Below, in pieces: positions 25,371 through 35,285 of a stretch of DNA of 39,761 nucleotides (positions are counted from its first letter, which is position 1; each line of letters begins with the position of its first letter). The stretch comes from RGIG7213 sp045544195 (lineage in GTDB: Bacteria; Bacillota; Clostridia; Oscillospirales; CAG-272): positions 1-39,761 of the forward strand of contig JAZPYO010000038.1 in NCBI GenBank assembly GCA_045544195.1, written 5' to 3'. The position numbers and the translations under genes are program-made. Under the pieces are notes generated by a model that had not been told where the DNA came from, made no database searches, and worked only from the letters and a program-made list of their open reading frames with translations.

Positions 25371-28022
25371 ATGACAAAAGCGATCAGAAGAATATCGTTG
25401 CTGCTGTGCTTTATAATGGCGTTAAGCGCGGTGCTTACATCCTGCACAGGCGATCCGCAGTCAACAAATGCACCCGGAACGTCGGAAAATACATCGGCGT
25501 CTACGGATGCACAAACGAGTGACGAGTACACTCTTCCCGAAGAGGACGGCTACAATCAGCTCACATTTTATTGGAACTACTCAGGCGACATATCCACAGC
25601 AGACATCTGGATGTGGTGGGACGGCAAGGAGGGAAGCGGCTACGTGCTTCACCCCTGTGATTACGGCGCGAAGGTCGTTGTGAACGTTCCCGAGGGGATC
25701 GAGCAGGTAGGCTTTATAACGCGTTACGATTGCTCAGAGCCCGGCGGCAGCGCCTGGGGCAATGCAACGAAGGATTTCGGTGAGGACAGATTTGCCGTGC
25801 TTGACGGCAAAAGCACCGTTATCTATCTTAAAAGCGGCGACGGCTCACAGTATACGAGCGATGACGGAGGAAAGACTTTAACTATGATAAAGAAATTCAC
25901 TATTGCGGGAATGACGGCGTTCGATAAGATACAGTATAACGTCACCCCCAAGGTGCGTATAACCTCATTCGATCAGGTGAAGGTTTATGAAGGCGACAGA
26001 GAAATAGCCATAAACGAGCTTTCAAGCCTTAACAATGAGGTGGTAAACGGTATAATCACCGTTGCAGAGGAGCTTGATATATCCAAAGCATACAGAGTTG
26101 AGATAGAGGGCTACGGATCAAAGCCCGTAGTGCCTACATCTGTGTTTGACAGCGAAAGATTTATATCGGAATACACATATGACGGCGACGATCTCGGCGC
26201 GGTCATTAACGGAGAAAACACGACATTTAAGGTGTGGGCGCCAACGGCATCAAAGGTAGTGCTTGATCTTTACGAAAAGGGCAACGGAGTTGATGCATAT
26301 AAGTCCGTTGATATGACAAAGGGCGAAAAGGGCGTATGGGAGTATACCGAAAAGTGCGGTCACGGCACATATTATACCTATACTGTTACAACGTCCGTCG
26401 GAACACAGACTGCTACTGACCCGTACGCAAAGGCTGCAGGTCTTAACGGCGATCGCAGTATGGTAGTCGATCTTTCCAAGACCAACCCTGAAAAGTGGGA
26501 CGGTGCAACTCCCATAAAGACCGAAAAGTATACAGATGCTGTCATCTGGGAGGTACACGTAAGAGATTTCAGCAATAAGATAAAGCAGTCACAGTATAAG
26601 GGCAAGTATCTTGCGTTTACAGAAACGGGACTCAAAAACGAAGCGGGTATAAGCGTCGGCGTCGATTACCTTGTGGATCTCGGTATAACGCACGTTCATC
26701 TTTTGCCCGTATACGATTACGCCACAGTAAATGAAGCGGCTCCCGATACGCAATTCAACTGGGGCTACGATCCCAAAAACTACAACGTTCCCGAGGGAAG
26801 CTACAGCACAGACCCGTATAACGGCGAGGTGCGTATAAAAGAATACAAGCAGATGGTTCAGGCGCTTCACGATGTCGGAATCGGCGTTGTTATGGACGTT
26901 GTTTATAACCACACTTACGATGCAAACAGCGCATTCAACAAGATAGTTCCTTACTACTATTACAGATATACGGCAACAGGCGCAAACTCAAGCGCAAGCG
27001 GATGCGGAAACGATACAGCTTCGGAAAGATATATGTTCGGCAAGTTTATGGTAGACAGCGTTAAGTATTGGGCAGAGGAATACGATCTTGATGGCTTCCG
27101 TTTTGACCTTATGGGCTTGCACGATCTTGCGACTATGCAAAAGGTCGAGCAGGCTGTACACAGTGTAAACCCTGATGCTCTTATCTACGGCGAAGGCTGG
27201 ACGATGGGTCATACGATCAACGGCAAGCCCCAGGCAAATCAGAGCAATATCAGCAATATTACTGTTACCGACGGAGCAGCAGGCGCAATTTCCGTATTCA
27301 ACGATGCAATAAGAGACGGTCTTAAGGGCAGTGTGTTTGAAAAGACCTCAAAGGGCTATATAAGCGGCGCATATTCCGCTTATGCAGATAAGGTAAAATT
27401 CGGTATATCCGGCGGTGTTACGTCGGCTGCAGGCTGGAAGGTAAAGCGTGCCGCGGTGATCAACTATATGAGCGCACACGATAACCATACGCTCTGGGAT
27501 AAGCTCCAGCTTTCAAACGCAGATGATTCCGTTCAGGACAGAATAGCAATGAATAAGCTCGGCGCGGCAATACTGATGATCTCACAGGGCACGCCGTTTA
27601 TGCAGGCGGGCGAGGAAATGCTCCGTACGAAAGACGGTGACGAAAACAGCTACAAGTCAAGCGATGAAATAAACAACATCAAGTGGGATGTGCTTACTGC
27701 TGACAGCGATGAATACAAGACGATGCTTTTCTATAAAGGACTTATTGAAATGAGAAAGGCATATCCTATATTCAGAGGTAACGGAAATATCGCTGTGACC
27801 TTTGAAAATCTTGCAGGCGGCGGAATGGTCGCAAAGCTCGATAACCATATGGGAGCTTACGCAACGGTGCTTATCAACCCCACAGCAAGCGAAGCAAGCT
27901 ATACGCTTAACGGCGACTGGTCACTCGTTTGCGACGGCACAAAGGCAGGCGCTGAAAGTCTCGGAACATTTACAGGCAGTGTCAACGCTCCTGCAATGAC
28001 TGTTACGGTCTATGTGAAATAA
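25371..28022 (+). CDS. pulA: Type I pullulanase, lipoprotein (CBM41-CBM48-GH13)
   Basis: 883 aa. Lipoprotein signal with lipobox LTSC (Cys25) and a Ser/Thr linker. A CBM41 starch-binding module lies at about 60-165 (QLTFYWNYSG, DIWMWWDG), a Big/linker region at about 175-255 and a CBM48-like module at about 270-360. The GH13 barrel carries FNWGYDP (462-468, the pullulanase motif is YNWGYDP), VMDVVYNHTY, nucleophile Asp579 (DGFRFDLMG), acid/base Glu608 (GEGW) and Asp704 (SAHDNH). It debranches alpha-1,6 links of pullulan, amylopectin and branched dextrins on the outer membrane face. AGGAGAG precedes the ATG. It ends the first glucan transcription unit; no clear terminator follows. Confidence 0.95.
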   Translation: MTKAIRRISLLLCFIMALSAVLTSCTGDPQSTNAPGTSENTSASTDAQTSDEYTLPEEDGYNQLTFYWNYSGDISTADIWMWWDGKEGSGYVLHPCDYGAKVVVNVPEGIEQVGFITRYDCSEPGGSAWGNATKDFGEDRFAVLDGKSTVIYLKSGDGSQYTSDDGGKTLTMIKKFTIAGMTAFDKIQYNVTPKVRITSFDQVKVYEGDREIAINELSSLNNEVVNGIITVAEELDISKAYRVEIEGYGSKPVVPTSVFDSERFISEYTYDGDDLGAVINGENTTFKVWAPTASKVVLDLYEKGNGVDAYKSVDMTKGEKGVWEYTEKCGHGTYYTYTVTTSVGTQTATDPYAKAAGLNGDRSMVVDLSKTNPEKWDGATPIKTEKYTDAVIWEVHVRDFSNKIKQSQYKGKYLAFTETGLKNEAGISVGVDYLVDLGITHVHLLPVYDYATVNEAAPDTQFNWGYDPKNYNVPEGSYSTDPYNGEVRIKEYKQMVQALHDVGIGVVMDVVYNHTYDANSAFNKIVPYYYYRYTATGANSSASGCGNDTASERYMFGKFMVDSVKYWAEEYDLDGFRFDLMGLHDLATMQKVEQAVHSVNPDALIYGEGWTMGHTINGKPQANQSNISNITVTDGAAGAISVFNDAIRDGLKGSVFEKTSKGYISGAYSAYADKVKFGISGGVTSAAGWKVKRAAVINYMSAHDNHTLWDKLQLSNADDSVQDRIAMNKLGAAILMISQGTPFMQAGEEMLRTKDGDENSYKSSDEINNIKWDVLTADSDEYKTMLFYKGLIEMRKAYPIFRGNGNIAVTFENLAGGGMVAKLDNHMGAYATVLINPTASEASYTLNGDWSLVCDGTKAGAESLGTFTGSVNAPAMTVTVYVK

Positions 28023-28031
28023 TGGCAAATT

Positions 28032-28044
28032 GTGCAAACTGCAC
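28032..28044. promoter_or_regulatory. Candidate operator palindrome upstream of the transport genes
   Basis: GTGCA-AAC-TGCAC is a 5-bp-arm inverted repeat about 70 bp upstream of the -35 box of the following promoter. Its size and form suit a LacI/MalR-type regulator, but no regulator gene is present in the window and no second copy was found. Confidence 0.3.
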
Positions 28045-28116
28045 TAAAATCACATCATATAATAAGGAAAAAACAGTATAGATTTTTATTATTTTGCTGA
28101 AAACTAGTATGCACTA

Positions 28117-28145
28117 TTGACTTTTTTGATCGTTAGGTGTATAAT
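28117..28145 (+). promoter_or_regulatory. Sigma-A promoter of the maltodextrin uptake genes
   Basis: TTGACT (28117-28122) and TATAAT (28140-28145) with a 17-bp spacer. The leader to ATG 28239 is about 87 nt and contains the hairpin GCACGG/CCGTGC (28190-28195 with 28201-28206), which may protect the transcript. Confidence 0.85.
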
Positions 28146-28238
28146 ACCCTACGCTGAGGGCGTATGCCCTTGGGACTGTTTTGAAGCGCGCACGGAGCAC
28201 CCGTGCAAATTAAAATTAATTTAAAAGGAGAAAAGCAG

Positions 28239-29669
28239 ATGAAAAAGTTTTCCAGAATCTTTGCTCTTGTCCTTGCCCTCATAATGACAGCAAGTGTATT
28301 TGCTGCATGCGGCGGGGATGAAGCAGACACAACAGCAGCAGGTACAAGCGCCGCTACTGCTGACGAGAACAAGGTACATGTAACATGGTACTACGGTTCA
28401 GAGGTCCTCAAGGAAGAGGATGTAGAGAAGGGCTCAAAGCTCACAGAGTGGACACCCGTTAAGGAAGGCAAGACCTTCACAGGCTGGTGTGCAGAAGCAA
28501 GTGCTACAACACCCTTTGATTTCACAAAAGAGATCACAGCTGACACAGACATTTTTGCTGCATTCCGCAGCGATGTTTACGTTGAAGATAAGACAGAGTA
28601 CTACCTCATCGGTACAGGCTCAGGCTCTATGAACGTAAGCGGCTGGGATCACAACAACAGCTACGCTAATCTCAAGATGGTAAAGGACACAACTATCACA
28701 GATAAGAATGTTTACACCATTGAGATCACAATGTACGCAGGCGACCGCTTCCAGATCTGCCATGATCTTTCATGGGACGGTCAGTTCGGTATCGGCGGCA
28801 TTGTAGGTGCGGCATATGCGGCAGGCATCAACCCCAATAAGCCTGACGAGGGTGAAAAGACGGTTGAGGACGAAAAGTATGCCGAAGTTAAGGATAAAGA
28901 CGGTAACATAGTATTCATCGGCGGTGATGAGAACAACAACTCCTTCACAAGCTGGAATATCATTCTTAACGAGGGCCACGACGGTAAGTATAAGTTCACA
29001 CTTACAACTAACCCCTCCAGCCCCTCATACAACACTATCGAGTGGGAGCTTATCGAAAAGGTTGACGCTCTTACAGAAACACACAAAATGCACCTCATCG
29101 GCTCATTCAACGGTTGGGATGCTGCAAGCACAGAGTTTGCTATGAACGAGTCTGAGGATAAGGCTACATGGTCCGGCTTCCTTACACTCGATGCTGACGC
29201 TGAGATCAAGGTTATAAACCACGTTGACGGTCAGTACTACGGCACATCTGACGGTGCTAATATTGCTCTTACCGCAGGCACATACTGCGTAAAGTATACA
29301 GTTGCTGACAACTCTGTTGTATTCCAGCCCCTTGCTTACTATGTAGTAGGTACATTCAAGGATGCTGAAGGCAACGCAGTAAACTTTGCAGTTAAGGATG
29401 GCGTAACACCCGCTCTTACAGTTGCAGACGGCAAGGCTACAGCAGATTTCACAGCTGTTGACGTTACCGCTATGAACGATTACAACTGGATCACAGCACA
29501 GGGCAAGCCCGGTGTTATGGCAGTTAAGATCGTATTCGGTTGCGAGCTCGGTATCAAGGATTGGTACGCTGATCCCGCTACAGAAGGCGATAACTTCTAT
29601 CTGCCCGCAGGCGAGTACACTGCAACTCTTGATATAGCTGCAGGTACAGCTTCCGTAACACAGAAATAA
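28239..29669 (+). CDS. Starch-binding-like surface lipoprotein with InlB-type repeat
   Basis: 476 aa. ATG 28239 follows AAGGAG by 8 nt; the in-frame GTG at 28203 lies in the leader hairpin. Lipobox FAAC gives Cys24. Residues about 44-107 match an InlB (Listeria-Bacteroides) repeat (KEGKTFTGWCAEAS, PFDFTKEITADTDIFAAF). Then come three beta domains: about 110-290 (YYLIGTGSGSMNVSGWD), about 293-375 (MHLIGSFNGWD) and about 380-476 (YYVVGTFKDAEG). The LIGSFNGW motif recalls SusE/SusF- and CBM-type starch-binding modules. It likely holds starch at the cell surface. Codon use is strongly biased (mostly AAG for Lys and GAG or GAA by context), unlike the neighbouring enzyme genes, indicating high expression. 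It heads the uptake operon. Confidence 0.75.
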   Translation: MKKFSRIFALVLALIMTASVFAACGGDEADTTAAGTSAATADENKVHVTWYYGSEVLKEEDVEKGSKLTEWTPVKEGKTFTGWCAEASATTPFDFTKEITADTDIFAAFRSDVYVEDKTEYYLIGTGSGSMNVSGWDHNNSYANLKMVKDTTITDKNVYTIEITMYAGDRFQICHDLSWDGQFGIGGIVGAAYAAGINPNKPDEGEKTVEDEKYAEVKDKDGNIVFIGGDENNNSFTSWNIILNEGHDGKYKFTLTTNPSSPSYNTIEWELIEKVDALTETHKMHLIGSFNGWDAASTEFAMNESEDKATWSGFLTLDADAEIKVINHVDGQYYGTSDGANIALTAGTYCVKYTVADNSVVFQPLAYYVVGTFKDAEGNAVNFAVKDGVTPALTVADGKATADFTAVDVTAMNDYNWITAQGKPGVMAVKIVFGCELGIKDWYADPATEGDNFYLPAGEYTATLDIAAGTASVTQK

Positions 29670-29692
29670 TAAAATACAAAACAGTCAATACA

Positions 29693-29719
29693 GGGGGTAG
29701 GGCAAATGCCCCTGCCCCC
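29693..29719 (+). terminator. GC-rich stem-loop between lipoprotein and malE-like genes
   Basis: GGGGGTAGGGCA and TGCCCCTGCCCCC pair (one bulge, one G-T) around a 2-nt loop, followed by GTTTAATTTTT. It could be a partial terminator or a 3'-end stabiliser. GGGAGG for the next gene lies just 11 nt beyond. Confidence 0.55.
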
Positions 29720-29741
29720 GTTTAATTTTTGGGAGGTAATT

Positions 29742-31058
29742 ATGAAATTGTTCAGAAGAATCTCATCGCTTGCTCTTGCAGCTTTAGCCGTTCTTTCGTT
29801 TACGGCTTGCGGCGGCGATGAAGCTACCGGAACCGGTGCAGCAGACACAGGTTCATCCACAACGGGCGGTCAGAGCTACACTCTTACAGTATGGGGTGCA
29901 GAGGAAGACCAGGCAATGCTTAAGGAAATGTGCGAGGCGTATGCCGCAGCAAATCCCCAGAACACCTATAAGTTCCTTTACGGCGTACAGAGCGAAGGCG
30001 ATGCAGCTGACAAGGTACTCAACGACGTTACGGCAGGTCCTGACGTTTATTCATTCGCAAGCGACCAAATCAACAAGCTCTATGCGGGCGGCGCTCTTGC
30101 TCGTGTAGGCGGCGATATCGAAAAGAACATCAAAGAGATCAACACAGCGGGAAGTATTGATGCGGCTACCATAAAGGTAGGCGATGCAGACCAGCTCTTT
30201 GCATATCCTTCCACAGGTGACAACTGCTACTTCGTATACTACGATAAGAGCGTGTTCACAAACCCCGATGATCTTACGAGTCTTGACAAGATGCTTGATG
30301 TTGCTGAAGCAGCAGGCAAGAAGGTACACTTCAAGCTCAATGACGACGGTTGGTATCTGTCCAGCTTCTTCTTTGCAGATCCCGATCTCGGTTACGAGGT
30401 AACCTACAACGAAAATATGGTTGAAACAGCAGTTTCCATCAACTATAACAACGCTGACGGCCTTGAGGTTATGAAGGCGCTTCGCACATACCTCAATCGC
30501 GACGGTCTTGTTGCTCAGACTGATGACTCCAAGATGATCGCAGCATTCACACCCAGCGCAGACGGCAAAACAGAGGCTGCTGCAGTTATCAGCGGTACTT
30601 GGAACAAGAATTCCTTTGCTGATCTTCTCGGCGACAACCTGGGCGTTTGCAAGCTTCCCAAGGTTAAGATAGCAGGCGAAGATGTTCAGCTCAGCGGATT
30701 TATGGGCTACAAGCTCATCGGCGTAAACGGCTACAGCAAGAACAAGGGTGAGGCTCATAAGCTCGCTCAGTGGCTCACAAACGAGCAGAATCAGCTCAAG
30801 CGCTACGAAACAAGAGGCTTCGGTCCTACAAACAAGGTAGTTGCTGAAAAAGAAGCAGTTAAGAACGATGCGGTTATCGCAGCAGTTCTCGATCAGGCAC
30901 AGTACAACCGCGCTCAGAAGGGCGTTCCCGGTCAGTACTGGACTCCTATGGGATCTCTTATCACGCCTATTATCACAGCAAAGGCAGACGGTACAGAGGT
31001 AACAGATACGATGCTTCAGGAATACCTCGACTCCTTGTGCAACAGTATCCGCAAATAA
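29742..31058 (+). CDS. Maltodextrin ABC transporter substrate-binding lipoprotein
   Basis: 438 aa. ATG 29742 follows GGGAGG directly; the ATG at 29706 lies within the preceding hairpin. Lipobox FTAC gives Cys23, followed by a Gly/Thr/Ser linker. The mature part is a cluster-B, MalE-type binding protein: YTLTVWGAEEDQAMLKEMCEAY, DVYSFASDQINKLYAGGAL, VISGTWNKNSF, LSGFMGYKLIGVNGYSKNKGEAHKLAQWLT. It delivers maltodextrins to the MalFG-like pore encoded next. Its codon bias matches the preceding lipoprotein gene. It is flanked on both sides by strong stem-loops, which usually allow binding protein to be made in excess over permease. Confidence 0.9.
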   Translation: MKLFRRISSLALAALAVLSFTACGGDEATGTGAADTGSSTTGGQSYTLTVWGAEEDQAMLKEMCEAYAAANPQNTYKFLYGVQSEGDAADKVLNDVTAGPDVYSFASDQINKLYAGGALARVGGDIEKNIKEINTAGSIDAATIKVGDADQLFAYPSTGDNCYFVYYDKSVFTNPDDLTSLDKMLDVAEAAGKKVHFKLNDDGWYLSSFFFADPDLGYEVTYNENMVETAVSINYNNADGLEVMKALRTYLNRDGLVAQTDDSKMIAAFTPSADGKTEAAAVISGTWNKNSFADLLGDNLGVCKLPKVKIAGEDVQLSGFMGYKLIGVNGYSKNKGEAHKLAQWLTNEQNQLKRYETRGFGPTNKVVAEKEAVKNDAVIAAVLDQAQYNRAQKGVPGQYWTPMGSLITPIITAKADGTEVTDTMLQEYLDSLCNSIRK

Positions 31059-31076
31059 TCAATATTTGTAATACGG

Positions 31077-31116
31077 AGCTGTCGTCCCGCAGGCTTTATG
31101 CTTCGGGACGACAGCT
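31077..31116 (+). terminator. Perfect 13-bp stem-loop between malE-like and malF-like genes
   Basis: AGCTGTCGTCCCG (31077-31089) and CGGGACGACAGCT (31104-31116) pair fully, with a small extra stem in the loop, followed by a weak T-run (TTTAATG). It probably terminates part of the transcription or blocks 3' decay, giving more binding-protein mRNA than permease mRNA. Confidence 0.75.
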
Positions 31117-31159
31117 TTAATGACGTATAACAAGATCAAATCTGTAAGGAGGGTGGACT

Positions 31160-32704
31160 GTGGATCTTGAATACTACAGATTAAGCGCAGGTCAAAGGGT
31201 CGCTTATAAAGCTAAAAATGCATTCAAGGGCATTGGCAAGGGCTTTGTCGGATTTTGGTCAGGTATCGGAAAAAAGATAGCTAAATCTGCTAAGGGCTTT
31301 GCAACCTCGGTCAAGGAGATCGTCACTGACTGGTACAGAGGCGATATAATAACAAAAGCCTCATATCTGTTTATGGGCGTTGGCCATATCTTCCGCGGTC
31401 AGATAGTAAGAGGTCTTATATATCTTGCCGTTGAAGTATTATTTATTTCCTATATGCTGGCGTTCGGCGGTCAGTATGTACTGATGCTTTTCGAGAATAT
31501 GATATCACATGGCTCGATAGGCAGAGTGGAAACACACGTTTCTGACACATGGGACGACAACCTCGGTGAATATGTGAAGATAGAGGGAGATAATTCCTTC
31601 AAAATTCTGCTTTACGGTATTCTTACGCTGTTTGTTATCCTGTTTTTCATCGCAATGTATATTTCTTCTATAAGAGAAAGCGTTAAGAATGAACGCAGTC
31701 TTATTATAGGCAGAAGACCTGATTCGTTCAGGAATGATGTCAACAGATTTATGGACGGTAAGTTCCATATAACTCTGCTTTCACTTCCTATGGTAGGCTT
31801 GTTTATGTTTACCATCGTGCCGTTGGTAACGATGATAATCATTGCGTTCACAAACTATGATGCGAATCACGAGGTTCCTGAGCATTTGTTCGGATGGGTA
31901 GGTTTTGAAAACTTTGCAGATCTGTTCGCAGGTGGCTCAGCGCTCGGAAATACGTTCTGGCGAGTTCTCGGATGGACTCTTGTATGGGCGGTATTTGCTA
32001 CGTTTACAAGCTATTTCTTCGGAATGCTTCTGGCAATGCTCATCAATAAAAAAGGCATAAAATTGAAAAAGCTGTACCGTACATTGTTCGTTGCAACTAT
32101 TGCTGTGCCGCAGTTTGTTTCGCTTATGATAATGTCAAAAATGCTTGACACGGGCGGCGGTACTCTCGGAAGCGGCGGCGGTATCATAACACAGCTCATA
32201 GAACAGCTGTTTGATTACCATTTGATGTTCGGTCTTGATATAAATACCACGAGAGTGTGCATAATTCTCGTAAATATGTGGATAGGCGTACCTTACAGTA
32301 TGCTTATGTGCAGCGGTATTCTTATGAATATCCCTGCCGACCTTTATGAATCTGCAAGAATAGACGGCGCAAGCCCTGCGCGTACGTTCTTCAAGATAAC
32401 TCTGCCTTATATGCTGTTCGTAACAGGACCGTATCTTATCACGCAGTTTATAGGCAACATAAACAATTTCAACGTTATTTACCTGCTCAGCGGCGGCGGT
32501 CCGGGCGATCTGTTGAAATATTCGGACGGCGCAAAGGGTACGGATCTGCTCATTACGTGGCTGTACAAGCTGTCATTGGGTGCTGACCGTAACTATAAGC
32601 TCGCATCGGTGATCGGTATCGTCGTATTTATTATTTCGGCGGTATTCTCGCTCGTTGTATATAACAAATCTTCAGCAGTACAGGAGGAGGACAATTTCCA
32701 ATGA
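31160..32704 (+). CDS. Maltodextrin ABC transporter permease, MalF-like
   Basis: 514 aa from GTG 31160, 6 nt after AAGGAGGG (31146-31153). A hydrophilic N-terminal region (about 1-65, several Gly/Lys-rich amphipathic segments) precedes two to three helices, an external loop and the six-helix MetI-like core. The EAA loop is ESARIDGASPARTFFKITLP (about 393-412), contacting the ATPase. The long N-terminus with extra helices is typical of MalF rather than shorter sugar permeases. The stop overlaps malG by 4 nt. Confidence 0.9.
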   Translation: MDLEYYRLSAGQRVAYKAKNAFKGIGKGFVGFWSGIGKKIAKSAKGFATSVKEIVTDWYRGDIITKASYLFMGVGHIFRGQIVRGLIYLAVEVLFISYMLAFGGQYVLMLFENMISHGSIGRVETHVSDTWDDNLGEYVKIEGDNSFKILLYGILTLFVILFFIAMYISSIRESVKNERSLIIGRRPDSFRNDVNRFMDGKFHITLLSLPMVGLFMFTIVPLVTMIIIAFTNYDANHEVPEHLFGWVGFENFADLFAGGSALGNTFWRVLGWTLVWAVFATFTSYFFGMLLAMLINKKGIKLKKLYRTLFVATIAVPQFVSLMIMSKMLDTGGGTLGSGGGIITQLIEQLFDYHLMFGLDINTTRVCIILVNMWIGVPYSMLMCSGILMNIPADLYESARIDGASPARTFFKITLPYMLFVTGPYLITQFIGNINNFNVIYLLSGGGPGDLLKYSDGAKGTDLLITWLYKLSLGADRNYKLASVIGIVVFIISAVFSLVVYNKSSAVQEEDNFQ

Positions 32705-33657
32705 GTAACAATCAGAACGAAAAGATCAATACAGCTCCCCTTACTGATTGGGAGGCAATCGACGCTCTTGAAAGAGAAGAGCTAAAAATACCCAAGCGTA
32801 AAAAGGGCGGAATGAAGCTGAAGCGTGCTATCGGTAATACGGTAGGTCAGATATTTTTGACCGCCTTGTCAATACTGTGGATAGTTCCGCTTATTTATTT
32901 GTTTGTTCAATCGTTCAGAGCTGAAACGGGAGCGTGGAGTCCCACGTTCTTCCCGCAGACCTGGACTCTGGATAATTACAAAAGGCTGTTTTTTGACACA
33001 AAGTTTATGAGCTGGTACGGCAATACACTGCTCGTTGCAGTGTGCAGCTGTCTTATAACAACGTGCTTTGCTCTGGCGGTATCATACGCATTCAGCCGTA
33101 TACGCTTCAAGGCCCGTAAGCCGATGATGAACGTAATGCTCATTCTCGGTATGTTCCCCGGATTTATGAGTATGTCAGCAGTATATTTTCTTTTGAAGAT
33201 ATTGCTTCCGAATAACTATCAGTCGCTTTTAAGCCTTATAATCGTATATTCTGCAGGCGCGGCATTGAGCTATTATATAGCGAAGGGATTTTTTGACACC
33301 GTTCCGAAATCGCTCGACGAAGCAGCTCGAATAGACGGTGCAAGCCGCGCGCGTATATTCTGGAAGGTCATTCTGCCGCTCAGTAAGCCGATAATCATAT
33401 ATACCGCTCTTATCAGCTTTATATCTCCCTGGTGTGACTATATATTTGTATCCTATATTATGTCGGGTGTTCCCGATACGGCGATGTATACAGTATCACT
33501 CGGTATGTATAAATGGCTTGAGCGTGAGCAGATACAGGAATACTTCACAACCTTCTGTGCGGCGGCAGTCATCGTTGCGGTTCCGATAACGGCGCTGTTT
33601 ATGTGGCTGCAGAAGTACTATGTCCAGGGTGTAACAGGCGGCGCGGTCAAGGGGTAA
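32701..33657 (+). CDS. Maltodextrin ABC transporter permease, MalG-like
   Basis: 318 aa. AGGAGGAGG (32681-32689) lies within the end of malF; the ATG overlaps its TGA. About six membrane helices with the EAA loop DEAARIDGASRARIFWKVIL (about 213-232). An N-terminal 45-residue cytoplasmic segment is rich in charged residues. It forms the pore with the MalF-like subunit, and the amylase gene begins 4 nt after its stop. Confidence 0.92.
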   Translation: MSNNQNEKINTAPLTDWEAIDALEREELKIPKRKKGGMKLKRAIGNTVGQIFLTALSILWIVPLIYLFVQSFRAETGAWSPTFFPQTWTLDNYKRLFFDTKFMSWYGNTLLVAVCSCLITTCFALAVSYAFSRIRFKARKPMMNVMLILGMFPGFMSMSAVYFLLKILLPNNYQSLLSLIIVYSAGAALSYYIAKGFFDTVPKSLDEAARIDGASRARIFWKVILPLSKPIIIYTALISFISPWCDYIFVSYIMSGVPDTAMYTVSLGMYKWLEREQIQEYFTTFCAAAVIVAVPITALFMWLQKYYVQGVTGGAVKG

Positions 33658-33661
33658 TGAA

Positions 33662-35263
33662 ATGAAAATGATAAAATATCTTTCAAGAGCCGTTTCATTG
33701 CTCCTGTGCCTTGTGATCCTTGCAGGCTGCAGCGGAAACGAGGGCACGGAAACACAGGCTCAAACGGATAACGGTCAAGGCGATATAGTCCTTAACGTGA
33801 TCGATGATAATTATCGGAATTATTATGAAATATTCGTATACAGCTTTTTCGATACGAATAACGACGGTATAGGAGATCTTAAAGGCGTTACCGCAAAGCT
33901 CGATTATATAAAGGAAATGGGCTATAACGGCATATGGTTAATGCCGATCCATCCGTCACCGACATATCATAAGTATGACGTCGCCGATTATTACGGTATT
34001 GATCCTGAATACGGAACACTGGCAGATTTTGACGAATTGGTAACTCAGGCACACGCCAGAGGAATTAACATTATTATGGATCTGGTGGTAAACCACACGT
34101 CTACTGATATTGATTATTTCAAAAAGGCATGTGCGTATATCAAGGAAAACGGAAAGCCGGGTGGCGAGTACGGAGATTATTATAATTTCGTAAATCAGAA
34201 TCTCAGCAAGTACACTCAGGTACAGGGAACGTCTTATTACTACGAATCTCAGTTCTGGAGCGGAATGCCCGACCTCAATTTAAACAGCGACAAGGTGCGT
34301 GCGGAAATAGTCAATATTATGAAATTCTGGCTCACAGAGCACAATGTTGACGGCTTCCGTCTTGACGCGGTAACGAGCTATTATACAGGTGATATTCAGA
34401 AAAATGTCGATTTCTTGTCGTGGCTCAATACCGAGGCTGAAAAAATAAAGCCGGGCTGCTATATAGTAGGCGAGGCCTGGGTAGGCAGCGACGGAGAAAT
34501 AAACAAGTATTACCAAAGCGGTGTGGACAGCTTCTTTCTGTTTACAGGCTCACAGGGTACAGGTACGATAGCTACGGCTGTCAAGCAGCAAAGCGCAAAA
34601 GCGCTCGGCACACTTATGACCGATCTGCAAAAAACGTATACAAACGGTATCCTTGCTCCGTTCTTGGGTAACCACGATACAATGCGTCCGGGCAGCTTTT
34701 TGCCGGGCGAAGAATGTGTTAAAATGGCAGGCGGTGTCCTTGCTATGATGAACGGAAGCATTTTCGTTTATTACGGCGAGGAAATAGGTATGATAAGCAA
34801 GGGTGGCAATAATTCCGATCCTGCGAAGCGTATTGCTATGCTGTGGGAGGACGGAGTATATCCCGGTTGGTGTTATACTGCGCCTGAAAATACGAAGATA
34901 GATGATACGAGCTATTATTATCCGTCAGTTGCAGAGCAGTCAACAGATGAAAACAGTATACTGAATTATTATAAAAAGGCAATGCAGCTGAGAAATATGT
35001 ACCCCTCGATCGCAAGAGGAAGGGTTGAATATTTCTCTGAAATGGGCAATGATTACGTGTGCGTGATCACAAAAGAGTACAACGATGAAAAAATAACGGT
35101 GGTTATCAATCTCGATTCGTTTGAGCAGAAGATAACACCTGATAAAGCATTACTTGGCTTTGAGGGACTTGCCGCACAGCTTTGTGCTAATGCTTCTGAC
35201 AAAGCATCGTTAAATGACGGACAGCTCGTACTGCCTCCGTACTCAATCGTGATACTGAAATAA
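33662..35263 (+). CDS. Alpha-amylase family lipoprotein (GH13)
   Basis: 533 aa. Lipobox LAGC gives Cys23, with a short Thr/Gln linker to about 45. GH13 regions: IFVYSFFDTNNDGIGDLKG with a Ca-loop-like DTNNDGIGD (64-72), LVVNHTS, nucleophile Asp235 (DGFRLDAV), acid/base Glu271 (VGEAW), Asp339 (LGNHDT), and a C-terminal beta domain from about 440. QSGVDSFF and the lack of a large domain B suggest a maltodextrin-active enzyme (alpha-amylase, or neopullulanase/oligo-glucosidase-like). Being lipid-anchored beside the transporter, it should shorten glucans at the cell surface for uptake. Either ATG 33662 or 33668 could be the start, with only weak GGGG upstream, so coupling to malG is likely. Confidence 0.92.
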   Translation: MKMIKYLSRAVSLLLCLVILAGCSGNEGTETQAQTDNGQGDIVLNVIDDNYRNYYEIFVYSFFDTNNDGIGDLKGVTAKLDYIKEMGYNGIWLMPIHPSPTYHKYDVADYYGIDPEYGTLADFDELVTQAHARGINIIMDLVVNHTSTDIDYFKKACAYIKENGKPGGEYGDYYNFVNQNLSKYTQVQGTSYYYESQFWSGMPDLNLNSDKVRAEIVNIMKFWLTEHNVDGFRLDAVTSYYTGDIQKNVDFLSWLNTEAEKIKPGCYIVGEAWVGSDGEINKYYQSGVDSFFLFTGSQGTGTIATAVKQQSAKALGTLMTDLQKTYTNGILAPFLGNHDTMRPGSFLPGEECVKMAGGVLAMMNGSIFVYYGEEIGMISKGGNNSDPAKRIAMLWEDGVYPGWCYTAPENTKIDDTSYYYPSVAEQSTDENSILNYYKKAMQLRNMYPSIARGRVEYFSEMGNDYVCVITKEYNDEKITVVINLDSFEQKITPDKALLGFEGLAAQLCANASDKASLNDGQLVLPPYSIVILK

Positions 35264-35285
35264 TTGTTAAATAGGAGAAGTTATT

